Below, in pieces: positions 41,929 to 51,752 of a stretch of DNA of 64,000 nt (position 1 is its first letter; every line of letters begins with the position of its first letter). Under the pieces are notes generated by a model. The model saw only the letters and a list, made by a program, of their open reading frames with translations. It searched no databases and had not been told where the DNA came from. This DNA comes from Plasmodium coatneyi. Taxonomy: Eukaryota > Apicomplexa > Aconoidasida > Haemosporida > Plasmodiidae. Location of the stretch: positions 1,860,001 to 1,924,000 of the forward strand of contig NC_033569.1 of NCBI RefSeq assembly GCF_001680005.1, written 5' to 3'. The position numbers and the translations under genes are program-made.

Positions 41929-43692
41929 TTATTCATTCTTTAAAGTTTTGGCCTTTTGTTCTTTTGTGTTTAAATTTGCAAGCCAATCTATGATGCTTTG
42001 TAAGACCATTTCGTTCCCAGGCTCTGTGGTCAACCCATGCTCCATGTTTTCTAGCGTAATCAATTCTTTATTATTATTATTTAATCTATTAAAAAATGAT
42101 TGTACACCTCTGTAATAACAAAAAATATCATCTTTGGAATGAATTAGCAATATAGGAATATCACTGGGGATAAATCTCATATCTTTTTCTAAGTTACTCG
42201 TTGCTCTTAGAAGTTCACACCAATATTTTAAGGTTAGGCCAATTTTGGATCGAATTTTATCAAAATTAGAAAGATCATTAAGATAGGGATATTTTTGAAA
42301 TCCTATTTTTGTGGCAAGTCTTAACGTTGGAAAGAGGGCACCAATTAATTTTGAAAATGGTAAATAAAAAATTTTATATTTATATGAACGTGGTGAAGCT
42401 ATTTTCTGAAAACAAATCATACTTGATAATGAGATGCATCCTTGAATGTTTAATTTTCCTTTCCCATCGTTTTTTGTCTTCTCTAACAGTTGTAATGTTC
42501 TTAAAACAACGTTTCCTCCCATAGATTGACCAAGTATGAATATTGGACATGAAGAATGTTTATAATTCTTACGTCCTTCACTACAGCGGGGTTTCTTATC
42601 GCTTTCAAGATCCTTGTTGCTTTGGGGATCCTTGTTGCTTTGGGGATTCTTGTTGCTTTGGGGATTCTTGTTGCTTTGGGGATTCTTGTTGCTTTGGGGA
42701 TTCTTGTTGCTTTGGGGATTCTTGTTGCTTTGGGGATTCTTGTTGCTTTGGGGATTCTTGTTGCTTTGGGGATTTTTATTGCTTCTGGGATCCTTGTTAC
42801 TTTGGGGATCCTTGTTGCTTTGGGGATTTTTATTGCTTTTGAGATCCTTATTGCTTTGGGGATTTTTATTGCTTTTGAGATCCTTATTGCTTTGGGGATC
42901 CTTGTTGCTTTGGGGATTTTTATTGCTTTTGAGATCCTTATTGCTTTGGGGATCCTTGTTGCTTTGGGGATTTTTATTGCTTTTGAGATCCTTATTGCTT
43001 TGGGGATTTTTATTGCTTTTCGGATCCTTGTTACTTTGGAGATCCTCGTTGCTTTTCGGATCCTTGTTACTTTGGGGATTTTTATTGCTTTTGGGATTAC
43101 TATTATTCCTCCTCACATTTCTGTTACATTTATCACTATTACCTTCATTGCTGCCATCACATAGAGCAGCACAATCCGTCACGTCTTCGCAAATTGCCTT
43201 GTAATAACTTTCTTGATCTTTTAAATATAATTCATCATTAATTATATTAAGATATTGTATTACGTCATGCACTATATCATCAAAGTTGTTAATATTCAGA
43301 CTTAAGTCTTTCCACCCGTCGGACAGTCCATGACCTTCTAAATCTAATGCATATACTGAATAGCCATTTTTATTAAAATGTTCTATCCAGCTGTCTTTAT
43401 AAACGTAAAAATTGTTTTCATCTTTTAATATAGCTCTACAGTTGTCCACGATTTCAACGTTATGTCTTAAAAAGGTCAATCTTGCATGTGAATTTAGACC
43501 ATGAATTAATACTATAATGCCTATAGCGTTTTTCACTAACCATGCATACGTTGACATTAATAAGCCATCCTTATTAAAGAAAGCACCAAGTTTTGGATTG
43601 CCGTCTAGTTTTGTAGTAGTTGGGGTTTGGACATCTATCTCAGGTTCAACACACCAATCCATTTTATATTTATGAAAATAAGAAAAAAACAA
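41929..43692 (-). CDS. Lysophospholipase-like alpha/beta hydrolase with a repeat insertion
   Basis: The 587-residue protein is an alpha/beta hydrolase of the monoglyceride lipase/lysophospholipase type that is expanded in Plasmodium (PST-A group). An oxyanion-type VLIHGLNSH motif is followed by DLEGHGLSDG, the nucleophile elbow GQSMGG (Ser near residue 388), an Asp in LLIHSKDD (about 522) and a His in MEHGLT (about 550). The catalytic triad looks complete. Between the GHG loop and the nucleophile, about residues 199-367 are a six-residue tandem repeat (SNKNPQ/SNKDPQ/SNKDLK). Such enzymes release fatty acids from lysophospholipids. The start is 43692, but a second Met at 43662 (MDWCVEP) fits the family start about as well. 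It lies in the variable island; relatives in P. falciparum are mostly subtelomeric. Confidence 0.87.
   Translation of the reverse strand: MFFSYFHKYKMDWCVEPEIDVQTPTTTKLDGNPKLGAFFNKDGLLMSTYAWLVKNAIGIIVLIHGLNSHARLTFLRHNVEIVDNCRAILKDENNFYVYKDSWIEHFNKNGYSVYALDLEGHGLSDGWKDLSLNINNFDDIVHDVIQYLNIINDELYLKDQESYYKAICEDVTDCAALCDGSNEGNSDKCNRNVRRNNSNPKSNKNPQSNKDPKSNEDLQSNKDPKSNKNPQSNKDLKSNKNPQSNKDPQSNKDLKSNKNPQSNKDPQSNKDLKSNKNPQSNKDLKSNKNPQSNKDPQSNKDPRSNKNPQSNKNPQSNKNPQSNKNPQSNKNPQSNKNPQSNKNPQSNKNPQSNKDPQSNKDLESDKKPRCSEGRKNYKHSSCPIFILGQSMGGNVVLRTLQLLEKTKNDGKGKLNIQGCISLSSMICFQKIASPRSYKYKIFYLPFSKLIGALFPTLRLATKIGFQKYPYLNDLSNFDKIRSKIGLTLKYWCELLRATSNLEKDMRFIPSDIPILLIHSKDDIFCYYRGVQSFFNRLNNNNKELITLENMEHGLTTEPGNEMVLQSIIDWLANLNTKEQKAKTLKNE
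42595..43095 (-). repeat. 18-bp coding minisatellite (SNKNPQ) in the hydrolase gene
   Basis: Around 28 copies of an 18-bp unit. A homogeneous block of SNKNPQ lies at the 3' side; a higher-order pattern alternating NPQ, DPQ and DLK units lies at the 5' side. All three plus-strand frames are also open through it, giving Leu/Ala/Gly/Ile-rich shadow frames. Confidence 0.93.
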
Positions 43693-45230
43693 TTTCTCAC
43701 AACATCGAAAATGAAAAAAAGTACATACCTATACACTTTATTACGGTCTTTTGTTTTATGAATGAATAACTTCCAATTATGCAAAACGAACAGCTTTCTT
43801 TTAATCCCCTCTCCCTTTCTACTACATGTAATTAAATATGAACAAAAATATTATCTACAGAAGAAAAAGCAAAATCATACTTAACCAAAAATAGGGATAT
43901 AACTTAACATAAAGTGCGAATCCATTTTAAAATATTTAAAAAAAAATTTTAATTTAAAACCACGGTTGGTTAATAAGAACATATATAGATAAACAAAAAT
44001 AATACATGTACAGTTAAATTTGGCAAATGGTCCTACAGAAGGATTACATATATATCTAAAATAAATGAAAAAAGAAATGTATATATATTATTACATATTG
44101 CATGTTTATAAATGAAAAAGAAAAAAAAAAAAAAATGATCACAGATCGCAGACTAGCGATTAATTAATTATATATAAAAAAATAACCAGAAAGCCAAATA
44201 CAAAAACGAAAAGGATATTTCTAAAATGCGTCAGTGGACTAACGTTTTTTTTTTTATTTATTATTATTATTTTTTTTTTTTTTCTGCTTTTCTTTTTTTC
44301 TTTCCTTTTTCCTTCCTTCTTTTTCTTATTTATTCTTCTTTTTTTTTTTTTTTTTTCCATTTCTTCTTTTTTTTTTTTTTTCCTTTTCTTCTTTTCTTTC
44401 CTTCTCCCCCCCCCATAAGCATCTAATTAACAGGCAACATTGTTGTTCTACAACGCAGCAAATAACCTTATTCGAAATAACCTACCTTCATACCCTTAAC
44501 CTTCCCTTTCTTTCTTTCCTTTTTTTTTTCTTTTTTTCTTTTTTTCTTTTTTTTTTCTTTCCCTTCTTATTTTCTTCTAATATTAATTTTTTTTTTTTCC
44601 TTCTTCCTACTTCCTACTTCTTCCCCTTAGTTTTCTTTCTTTCTTTTCTTTAAGCGCTATTTTGTTCGATATTTCCCAGAAAAAAGGGAAAATGGGAGAG
44701 CACAAACGTGCATAAAGTGCTAATAATGCACATTATTCAGTTTAATTATTGTGGTGTACACAAGGGGTGGGGAAGTTGATATTCAAAGGGTTCGTTCTTT
44801 TTAAAAAAAAATAAGAGGTAATAATGATGAGACATAGGGTAAAAAGCTAATGGCACATGTTACAAGGAACAAAGAGCAGTTTTGAAAAGTATTCTTACAT
44901 ACTGCCAGTGGTAAATTAAAAAAAAAAAAAACCATGCTAATTATTCATTATGTTCAGAATTCAGCAAACCGGGACAATTATACATTACCGGAAAAATTAA
45001 ACAAAAACATCGTTACAAGTGTTGTGCTAAATTCGGGGTGCACATTATTCCTACACAGGAAATCTCATCGGTAGATATGGTCTACGGACGCATTTGCTTG
45101 AAGGTTAAAATATGCACACATGGCACATAGGATCACTCTGTCTGTGCGTACATATGACTTCTACACACACGCTCTAACGTTCGAACGTTCGAACTTACGT
45201 TTGAGCTGAGCACGGCGGTTCCCCTGCTTC
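43693..45230. other. Right edge of the variable island
   Basis: AT-rich with long pyrimidine tracts (44245-44420 and 44495-44650). The inverted copy of the 34.2-kb purine block lies at 44551-44603. No gene is supported. From about 44.65 kb the composition returns to that of core intergenic DNA, so the island probably ends here. An 8-bp palindrome is repeated at 45176-45191 (GTTCGAACGTTCGAAC). Confidence 0.55.
44551..44603 (-). repeat. 53-bp pyrimidine block, inverted copy of 34229-34281
   Basis: Reverse complement is identical to 34229-34281, including the A12 run length. It sits close to the island's right boundary. Confidence 0.85.
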
Positions 45231-47038
45231 CTACGCCGTTATTGGCGATACTGTGTTGTTCATAAATATATTCAACAGTGCTTGGGGGTCCTCATTTTCA
45301 AACGATATGCTGTGGAGAATCGTGAAAAGGGGAAATTCGTGGGTTAAGTCATTCTTTTTAATCATTTGGTAAATGTACTTCAAAGTCACAGTTCCCTGCG
45401 AAAGGAAGAATAAATGGAAAAAAAAAAAAAAAAAAATTATTACAAACTGCGGTAACAACTACTGCATCCAACGGAATGTAAACACAATGTCATCGGATTG
45501 TGTATGCACAGAAAATTTTCCCTATATTAAAAAATTACTGACCTGCAATTTCTGCCCCTTGAGGATTTCACTCTCCAGCTGTTCCCACGTCTTTTTCCGC
45601 TTACACTTTACAAACTCCGCAGAGCATTTTGCGTTCCTTCCCCCCAGGAAGGACGTGATAATATCAGCCAGGCCACAGCTCTCAAAAAATATGCTTACAT
45701 CTGAATAGTTAAAAAATGTTTTCCCAAAATGGAAGGCCTCCTTAACCCCAATTCGGATAATCGCCGACTTGGAATTGGGGGAAGCATTGAGTCCATCGCA
45801 AAATCCAGCTGCCAAGGTTATGATATTTTTCAGCGCGCCGAAAATCTGCACATAGTGGGGAAGGGAAAGTGTTAACAGAAAATGTGCGCCACAGATAATT
45901 AGGAAATAAATAAACAGGTTGGGAAAAGTGCAACACATGTTTGTATACCAATATGGCGGTAGAGACGTCATATTTACTTATTCCTATTGGCCGCCCTACC
46001 TCAACCCCCACAGTTTCATTAACGCAGTTTATTTTAAAATAGGGCAAGTCGAAAACCCGCTGCCAAATTAGTAGAGTTTCTTTGTCATTTCCTCCTATAG
46101 TGGATTCCGAAAATTCCTCCATGGCTACGTCCTGTTAAAAGGGCACATTAAAACGCACGCAAAAGGTGTGTCACGAAGGTGAGAATCTTTGGAATGTCCC
46201 AAAAGTACGCACAGTATATGCGATGGTGCGTGTAGGTGAATATATCTACTCTTCACGGTGTTTCCCCCCCCCGTAGGGGTGCTAACACACGCACCACTCC
46301 CCATACACACTTACCATGGCTATGTTTGCACCCGACAAGGCAGAACAGGGAATGCCCAGAGTGTTGCTAATATATTTGGAGCAAAGATACATCTCATTAT
46401 TTTTAATAATAAATCCTTTAGTTAACGAAATAGCCTTTGCATGCTTCTCTATCTTAATGGATTGGCTCTCCTTTATTAACTTTAATACGTTTTCCAAATA
46501 TTGGGATGGAATTATAAATATTAACAGGTCAGCAGAATTAATGACTCTGGACAAATCTGAGTAGGCAACAATGTTGTGCGGTAAGGACACCCCCTTTAAG
46601 TATTTTACATTTTCATGCTTTTTGTTAATTATATCCACTATACTTTCCCCGTTTACCAGTTCGTCCCGCACCCACATCTTCACTTCATTCTCAAATAAAT
46701 AATTATTCTTTGCATTCGTTCCCACGACTTTGCTGATTGCGCTTGCCCAGTTTCCGCTGCCCAGGATGGATATCTGTTCGTGGGAATGCGAAAAAAAAAA
46801 AAAGGAAAAACACACACAAACACATGTGTACACTCGATTGACTTCTACCTAAGCATAGTTGTAACGTTGTGGCATGGGTCTGACAGGCGAAGTGTGCTGG
46901 CGGATGGGTACGCACATATATATTTATATATGCCCGTGTGCACACTTCCACGTCCGCAGCACAGGTGCTTTCTCCCCTTCCTTTGGGTGTTACCTTGAGT
47001 GGGCCTTCCTTCAGCTTATCGAACAGATTCCTGTACAT
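45231..47038 (-). CDS. Glycerol-3-phosphate dehydrogenase (NAD+), five exons
   Basis: The enzyme interconverts dihydroxyacetone phosphate and glycerol 3-phosphate, feeding lipid synthesis and redox balance in the cytosol. Exons, all with GT/AG ends: 47038-46994 (MYRNLFDKLKEGPLK), 46773-46315, 46131-46000, 45845-45543 and 45395-45231. Together they make 367 residues, normal for the family, in one frame. The Rossmann dinucleotide site ISILGSGNWASA opens exon 2. KAISLTKGF and SGANIAM follow, and GALKNIITLAAGFCDGL (exon 4) carries the catalytic Lys with NSKSAIIRIG. LADIITSFLGGRNAKC is the usual C-terminal-domain signature. The Met at 47038 is preferred over one eight codons upstream because the family starts there. 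Confidence 0.93.
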
Positions 47039-48257
47039 TTTGGCGTTTTTTAAAAATGGCACAGTTGCGACTTAAGAGGAGAGATATATATGTACTATGC
47101 ACACGCTATAATATGTCGTAACTTTTTCGTTTTAACTCTTCACTTTTAATGTTAATAGCGTTATCCCAGGGATGGTATGCCCTTCTCGCTGATATACTTC
47201 TTAGCAATTCTGCGCTTTTCTTGGTGGTGCCCCTTTGTAGGTGTTTGCTATTATGGGGACGTTATATGTATGTGCGTATGTAATCCCCACATGTACTTCT
47301 CCTTCGTTCTTCCGGGACTCTTTCCTGATATATGTGCTCCTCCGTTGAATGGCCCTATTTTTTTTTTTTTCCTAAATATAAAATTGTTCACGTTTATTTT
47401 TGCCCAAACGGGGAAAAAAAAAACACATAGGAGAGATAAGAAGTTATGCGACACCTTGAAGTGAAATATTTTTTTTTCGCCTCTCGAACTTTTTGCGGGT
47501 TCAAAAAATGTTTGCACGTCACCCACGTGACATATGTGCCCAGCATATACCTCCAGTGTATGTAATATGTGTACACATATGGTTACATGTGGCCGTATAT
47601 ATTTGCGGAAAGACTTTATGATGTCGATTGGGCCAGTTCCTTTTTGCCTTGCCCTTCAACCCATTCCATTCACAAAAGTGTGCAAAAAGTGTTTTACGTT
47701 CTGCGGATGGAGGTGTTTCCTTTGTTTCTCTTTAACTTGAATTGCAAAACGTGTGCAAATGTTTATAGGTACATATATATTTATACATACACATGTTTAT
47801 ACATATATATATATATATATTTTTCTTTGTTCATATATTGCAAATGTAGCTTTCAACAAATTCGGGGGTGCTGATTACGCATTACGCAACTGTTTATATA
47901 CACCCAATTAACCACTAGTGTTACGTGTACGCTAAAGTCTGAATCTCCTGTGCGATCGTTTATGTAAAAGAGCAACCATAACAGTGTTTCTTCAGTTCGC
48001 TTTGTACGTATTCAATTAGCAAAGGATACAACTTCGTGCGTGTATACTCCAGGGAGGGGGTAAATATACAGGCGAAAAGCGGAACACTGATTGCAGCGCT
48101 TTTCCTTCATTTTTCATCGTTCTTTTGTGGCGTTCTTTGCAGCTTTGCTTCCGAGTGGTACACATTTTTACTATACATATCTTTTTCCACATTGACCAAT
48201 TTCTTTTCACAGCACACGTTTCCCACCTTCGCGAAAAAGATCCCCCCTTTTTCTTGG
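47039..48257. other. Intergenic region 5' of the G3PDH gene
   Basis: No gene supported. Contains TACATA/TATATA stretches around 47760-47822. Short frames in both directions have no motif. Confidence 0.5.
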
Positions 48258-49151
48258 CTAGTCATCTACCTGGATGGAAACCTTCCTTCCTCTGTAAATC
48301 TGTGCCTCGCTTATTAACAACAAAAACAGATTAAATAAAACGAAGCAAATTAAAAGTTTGCACTGTCGGAACATCCACGCTGGAATTAAGCACTTGTTGT
48401 GTAGTAGGTAATAATTCAACAACAGTGACATGTACGATAGCATTAAAAGTAAAATGCTATCTTTAGGAAAATTCTCACATAAGGACGATGTTATTAAACC
48501 AAAAAATAATGGAATTATGGAGGAGATCAAACGTAAGCTGTTGTATAAGCCTTTGTACTTTCTCGTCGGAGGTACTCCATACTGAATTAATTGAAGTAAT
48601 GAATTAAACCCTCCGTGGAACACTAAAATGCATGAACAGCAATAAATTTCGAAGGAATAAATATCTCGTATATAATTTTCCCTTCCCATTTCTGGCAGTA
48701 TATGAATTAGTAACACTCCACTGGAAAGGGCCAATAAAAAAAGCCATTGACATATTTTGAAACCTTTTGGAACTTTATTCGTTCTCCCTTCCATGGGCAG
48801 AAATTCAAAGAGGGATTCATTGTGGCTGTTTTTTATGATTATGTCTGCTACTTTTTTTTCGATAATATTGTTGTTAAAATATATGTCTCTGGGGTCTTCT
48901 TCACTTGTCACTACACCCGGGTTTACACTCGGGGGAAAGTTCGGCCTTCCCTTTGTCTTTGTATTCACATGTGGATTCACTTTTTCTCCCCATTTTTCAT
49001 TCTTGATGTCGCACCGTCCTATCTTACCACCGCTTGCTTTGCCACTGGAGAATTCCCGCCTTAAATTATAACAGCATTTAATTCGCAGCTCCCCCTTTCT
49101 GTAACGAGTAATAACAAAATTGGTGCATTCTTTCCGAAATAAATTCATCAT
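48258..49151 (-). CDS. Putative mitochondrial membrane protein, TMEM69/DUF3429-like
   Basis: The 297-residue protein has a basic N-terminus (RKECTNFVITRYRKGELRIK) that could be a mitochondrial leader and a hydrophilic stretch to about residue 125. Five hydrophobic helices follow: WLFLLALSSGVLLIHIL, CILVFHGGFNSLLQLI, SIIPLFFGLI, LLLMLSYMSLLL and ICFVLFNLFLLLI. The FHGGFNSLLQ segment resembles the FLGG-W signature of the DUF3429/TMEM69 family, whose function is not established. That match is partial and from memory. Single exon, same strand as both neighbours. Confidence 0.6.
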   Translation of the reverse strand: MMNLFRKECTNFVITRYRKGELRIKCCYNLRREFSSGKASGGKIGRCDIKNEKWGEKVNPHVNTKTKGRPNFPPSVNPGVVTSEEDPRDIYFNNNIIEKKVADIIIKNSHNESLFEFLPMEGRTNKVPKGFKICQWLFLLALSSGVLLIHILPEMGRENYIRDIYSFEIYCCSCILVFHGGFNSLLQLIQYGVPPTRKYKGLYNSLRLISSIIPLFFGLITSSLCENFPKDSILLLMLSYMSLLLNYYLLHNKCLIPAWMFRQCKLLICFVLFNLFLLLISEAQIYRGRKVSIQVDD

Positions 49152-49504
49152 TGTGGTGTGGAAAAAAAGAAATCCTTAACACTCTTTAGGTTCAGTTTGC
49201 GGGGTGTCACTGTGATGTAGCGTACAAATGGGTACACTCGTACGTATACTCAAAGGTCGCTTTACATGCACAGATCTACATTTTTATCCTGCCTTGGTAC
49301 CACATTGTTATGATAAGAGGGGGATACTTAACCAACGCTGTTTTTTCCCTTTGAATGGAACAAATTTGAGGTGGTACTCACAGCAGTTAAGGAAAAAAAA
49401 AAAATTTGACTTCTTCATATCGTAGCTATTTAAAAGTGGCAAAGGGGAAAGAAACACACACAAGTCATCGATAGGGCGAGAATGAACATGTAAAAAGGGT
49501 GAAT

Positions 49505-49537
<33 letters not shown>

Positions 49538-50087
49538 CAGAATAAAAAGCAGAATAAAAAGTAGAATAAAAAGCAGAATAAAAAGTAGAATAAAAAGCAG
49601 AATAAAAAGCAGAATAAAAAGTAGAATAAAAAGCAGAATAAAAAGTAGAATAAAAAGCAGAATAAAAAGCAGAATAAAAAGGGAGCCCCCTGATGGTCGT
49701 CAAATTGCAATATCGCCTGCTAAAGATGCGCAATTATGTAACACGTAAAATTGTTAGCGTGAACGACATATTACATGCCCCCCGTTAGCGTGCACATAAT
49801 TTGAGTGATCCCAAGATGGGAAAAAAATAATTCGCACATGCGCGTTAAAAAATGGGTTCATAATGACAAAGTATGCTTCGCTCGGCTTTGCGTAGCTATA
49901 CTTTTTGGGGGTTTCCCCGAGGAAGTGGTAAATATGTTAGAGGGCACTTCAAGCGGGTGTAACACAAATTGCGGGGTCAGCTAGATAGCGAAGTGCTGTT
50001 GTGTAGGGGTCTGCCACACGCGGTGTTCCACTAAGCTCAGCTACTGCTGCAAAAAGGATGCGTTAAAATAATACAGCGCCATACCCG
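49152..50087. other. Intergenic region with a 12-bp minisatellite
   Basis: No gene supported. An A-run at 49509-49536 leads straight into the minisatellite; the remainder is the 3' flank of the seryl-tRNA synthetase gene. Confidence 0.5.
49537..49680. repeat. 12-bp minisatellite (CAGAATAAAAAG/TAGAATAAAAAG) with higher-order pattern
   Basis: Exactly twelve 12-bp units that differ only at the first base. The order of that base is C C T C T C C T C T C C, a five-unit (60-bp) super-repeat present twice plus two units. This indicates duplication of a block rather than single-unit slippage. Confidence 0.93.
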
Positions 50088-51752
50088 CTACAAATTAATG
50101 ACTGAAGCGTTCATAAATTTCCGCAAGGGCTTCGGAATGATGAGCTGCTTCTTTTCTTTGGGGGAACTTCCCCCTATTTGGTACTGTTCCAGGATGATTG
50201 CCAAGACACGTCCTACGGCCAACCCGGACCCATTAATAGTATGGCAGAAAAAGTTACTGTCCTTTTTTTTATATTTTAAATTTAGTTTCCTTGCTTGGAA
50301 ATCTAAGCAATTGGAGCAGGAAGAAACTTCGATAAATCGCTGCTGACTAGGTAGCCAGGCTTCTAAATCGTAGCAGATGGATGCAGAAAATGGAGTCTCA
50401 AAGGAATTTAGAAGAACTACTCTGTAGGGAATTTTCAATTTCTTCAAAATATATTCACTATGTTTAATTAAATCTTTGTAAAACACATGAGAGCTCTTCC
50501 TATCGGTAATGTTAACTAATTCTACTTTTTCGAAAATGTGTTCACGTAGCAATCCCTTGGATGCTTTTCCATAGGTAAAGTTTTTCTCTATCCTAAAACA
50601 TGAAGAATGGCTGACTAATTTAATGGGTAAATTTTCAAAGTCTATGTGGGCATTTCTAAATAGGTTTAATAGGGAAACTTCGCTAGTAGGAATTAGAAAA
50701 GCTTCTTCGTTTAAAATTTTATAATTGTTATTAATTTTAAATAAATCGTTTTCAAATTTTGGTAGTTGTCCAGTGTTCGTTAAGGCCGATCTGGCAACTA
50801 TTACTGGCGCTTTTACATATGTGTAGTGAAATTTATTTACATGTGTATTAATCATGAAGTGAATTAATGCCCTTTCCAATTTGGCAATATTATTTACAAG
50901 TACGTTATAGCCAAAGCCAATTTTGTTTGTTATGTTGGCAAAAATGTGTTGATTATTGTCGAATCTTTTTAAAATTTCTTCATGCGGTTCTATGGAGGTG
51001 TTATCTTTGTCCATTTGGATGTTTTTTATTTTGTACATTTTGACTATTTTGTTTCCCTTGTTTTTTTTTCCTTCCGGTACTTTGCTCAGTAAAAGGTTGG
51101 GGAGTCTACTGAAGTGTTCCTCTATTTTGTACCGCAATTGGTTTATCTTCGTTTCGTTAATGTTAATCTGTTCGTTTATTTGGCTTATTTCTTTTTTCAC
51201 TCGTTCGACATTGCATTCTTCAAAATGGGTGTCCTTCTGTGGGTAGCGTCCTTCCATTTCCACTTCTCTGGTATCCATGCTGGGTGGTGTCTGCTCTGAC
51301 ATTCCACCCTGGGGTGCCCCTTTAAAAGTGGCATTATCAGCAAGCATTAAATTTCTCACCCGATCGGATAAAACTTTTCTCATATTTCGAAGATTATTTC
51401 TTAACATTTCGAGTTTATTTTTTTCCTCTATTAAATCTTTCAACATTTTAACATGATTAATATTTTTATCCATTCCCCTTTTTTCTAAATTTTCAATTAC
51501 TTTGTTTTCATTTTCTTTTAAAATGTTAAGACTCATGCCACATTCTTTATGTTCGACTTCTCTCCATTTGTCACCACTGCATTTGTTCTTGCACGCTAGG
51601 GGGGTACGTTTTTTCACCGCACGTAGGTCCCTCCATTGGGGGTCCCCATGACATGGGTTTATGTAGAACTCGATCCCATGTTTGTTTCGCCTTCCAAGTG
51701 CCCAATGAACGCATAGCAGTATGCAAAGTAGGGGGTGGGCTTTCATATGCAT
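50088..51752 (-). CDS. Seryl-tRNA synthetase, organellar (apicoplast) type
   Basis: The 554-residue protein charges tRNA-Ser. It starts with a hydrophobic signal (HPLLCILLCVHWALG) and then a basic region, the bipartite leader expected for apicoplast import. An N-terminal coiled coil (about 85-130 and 180-220) is the tRNA-binding arm. The class II core follows: LIPTSEVSLLNL; motif 2 SCFRIEKNFTYGKASKGLLREH followed by FEKVEL; EVSSCSNCLDFQARKLNLKY (serine-binding TxE/ScS region); and motif 3 NGSGLAVGRVLAIILEQYQ. Length is long because of the leader and a Lys/Asn insertion. Single exon. Same strand as SR10 and the membrane protein downstream. Confidence 0.93.
   Translation of the reverse strand: MHMKAHPLLCILLCVHWALGRRNKHGIEFYINPCHGDPQWRDLRAVKKRTPLACKNKCSGDKWREVEHKECGMSLNILKENENKVIENLEKRGMDKNINHVKMLKDLIEEKNKLEMLRNNLRNMRKVLSDRVRNLMLADNATFKGAPQGGMSEQTPPSMDTREVEMEGRYPQKDTHFEECNVERVKKEISQINEQININETKINQLRYKIEEHFSRLPNLLLSKVPEGKKNKGNKIVKMYKIKNIQMDKDNTSIEPHEEILKRFDNNQHIFANITNKIGFGYNVLVNNIAKLERALIHFMINTHVNKFHYTYVKAPVIVARSALTNTGQLPKFENDLFKINNNYKILNEEAFLIPTSEVSLLNLFRNAHIDFENLPIKLVSHSSCFRIEKNFTYGKASKGLLREHIFEKVELVNITDRKSSHVFYKDLIKHSEYILKKLKIPYRVVLLNSFETPFSASICYDLEAWLPSQQRFIEVSSCSNCLDFQARKLNLKYKKKDSNFFCHTINGSGLAVGRVLAIILEQYQIGGSSPKEKKQLIIPKPLRKFMNASVINL

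Noticed and set aside
42595..43095. Regular tandem array that could be mistaken for a CRISPR array
   Set aside because: Units are contiguous 18-bp coding repeats with no spacers, in a eukaryotic genome.
42556..43204. Long plus-strand open frames of 196-202 codons with LVALGI repeats
   Set aside because: They are antisense shadows of the 18-bp repeat in the minus-strand hydrolase gene; the unit simply has no stop codon in any frame.
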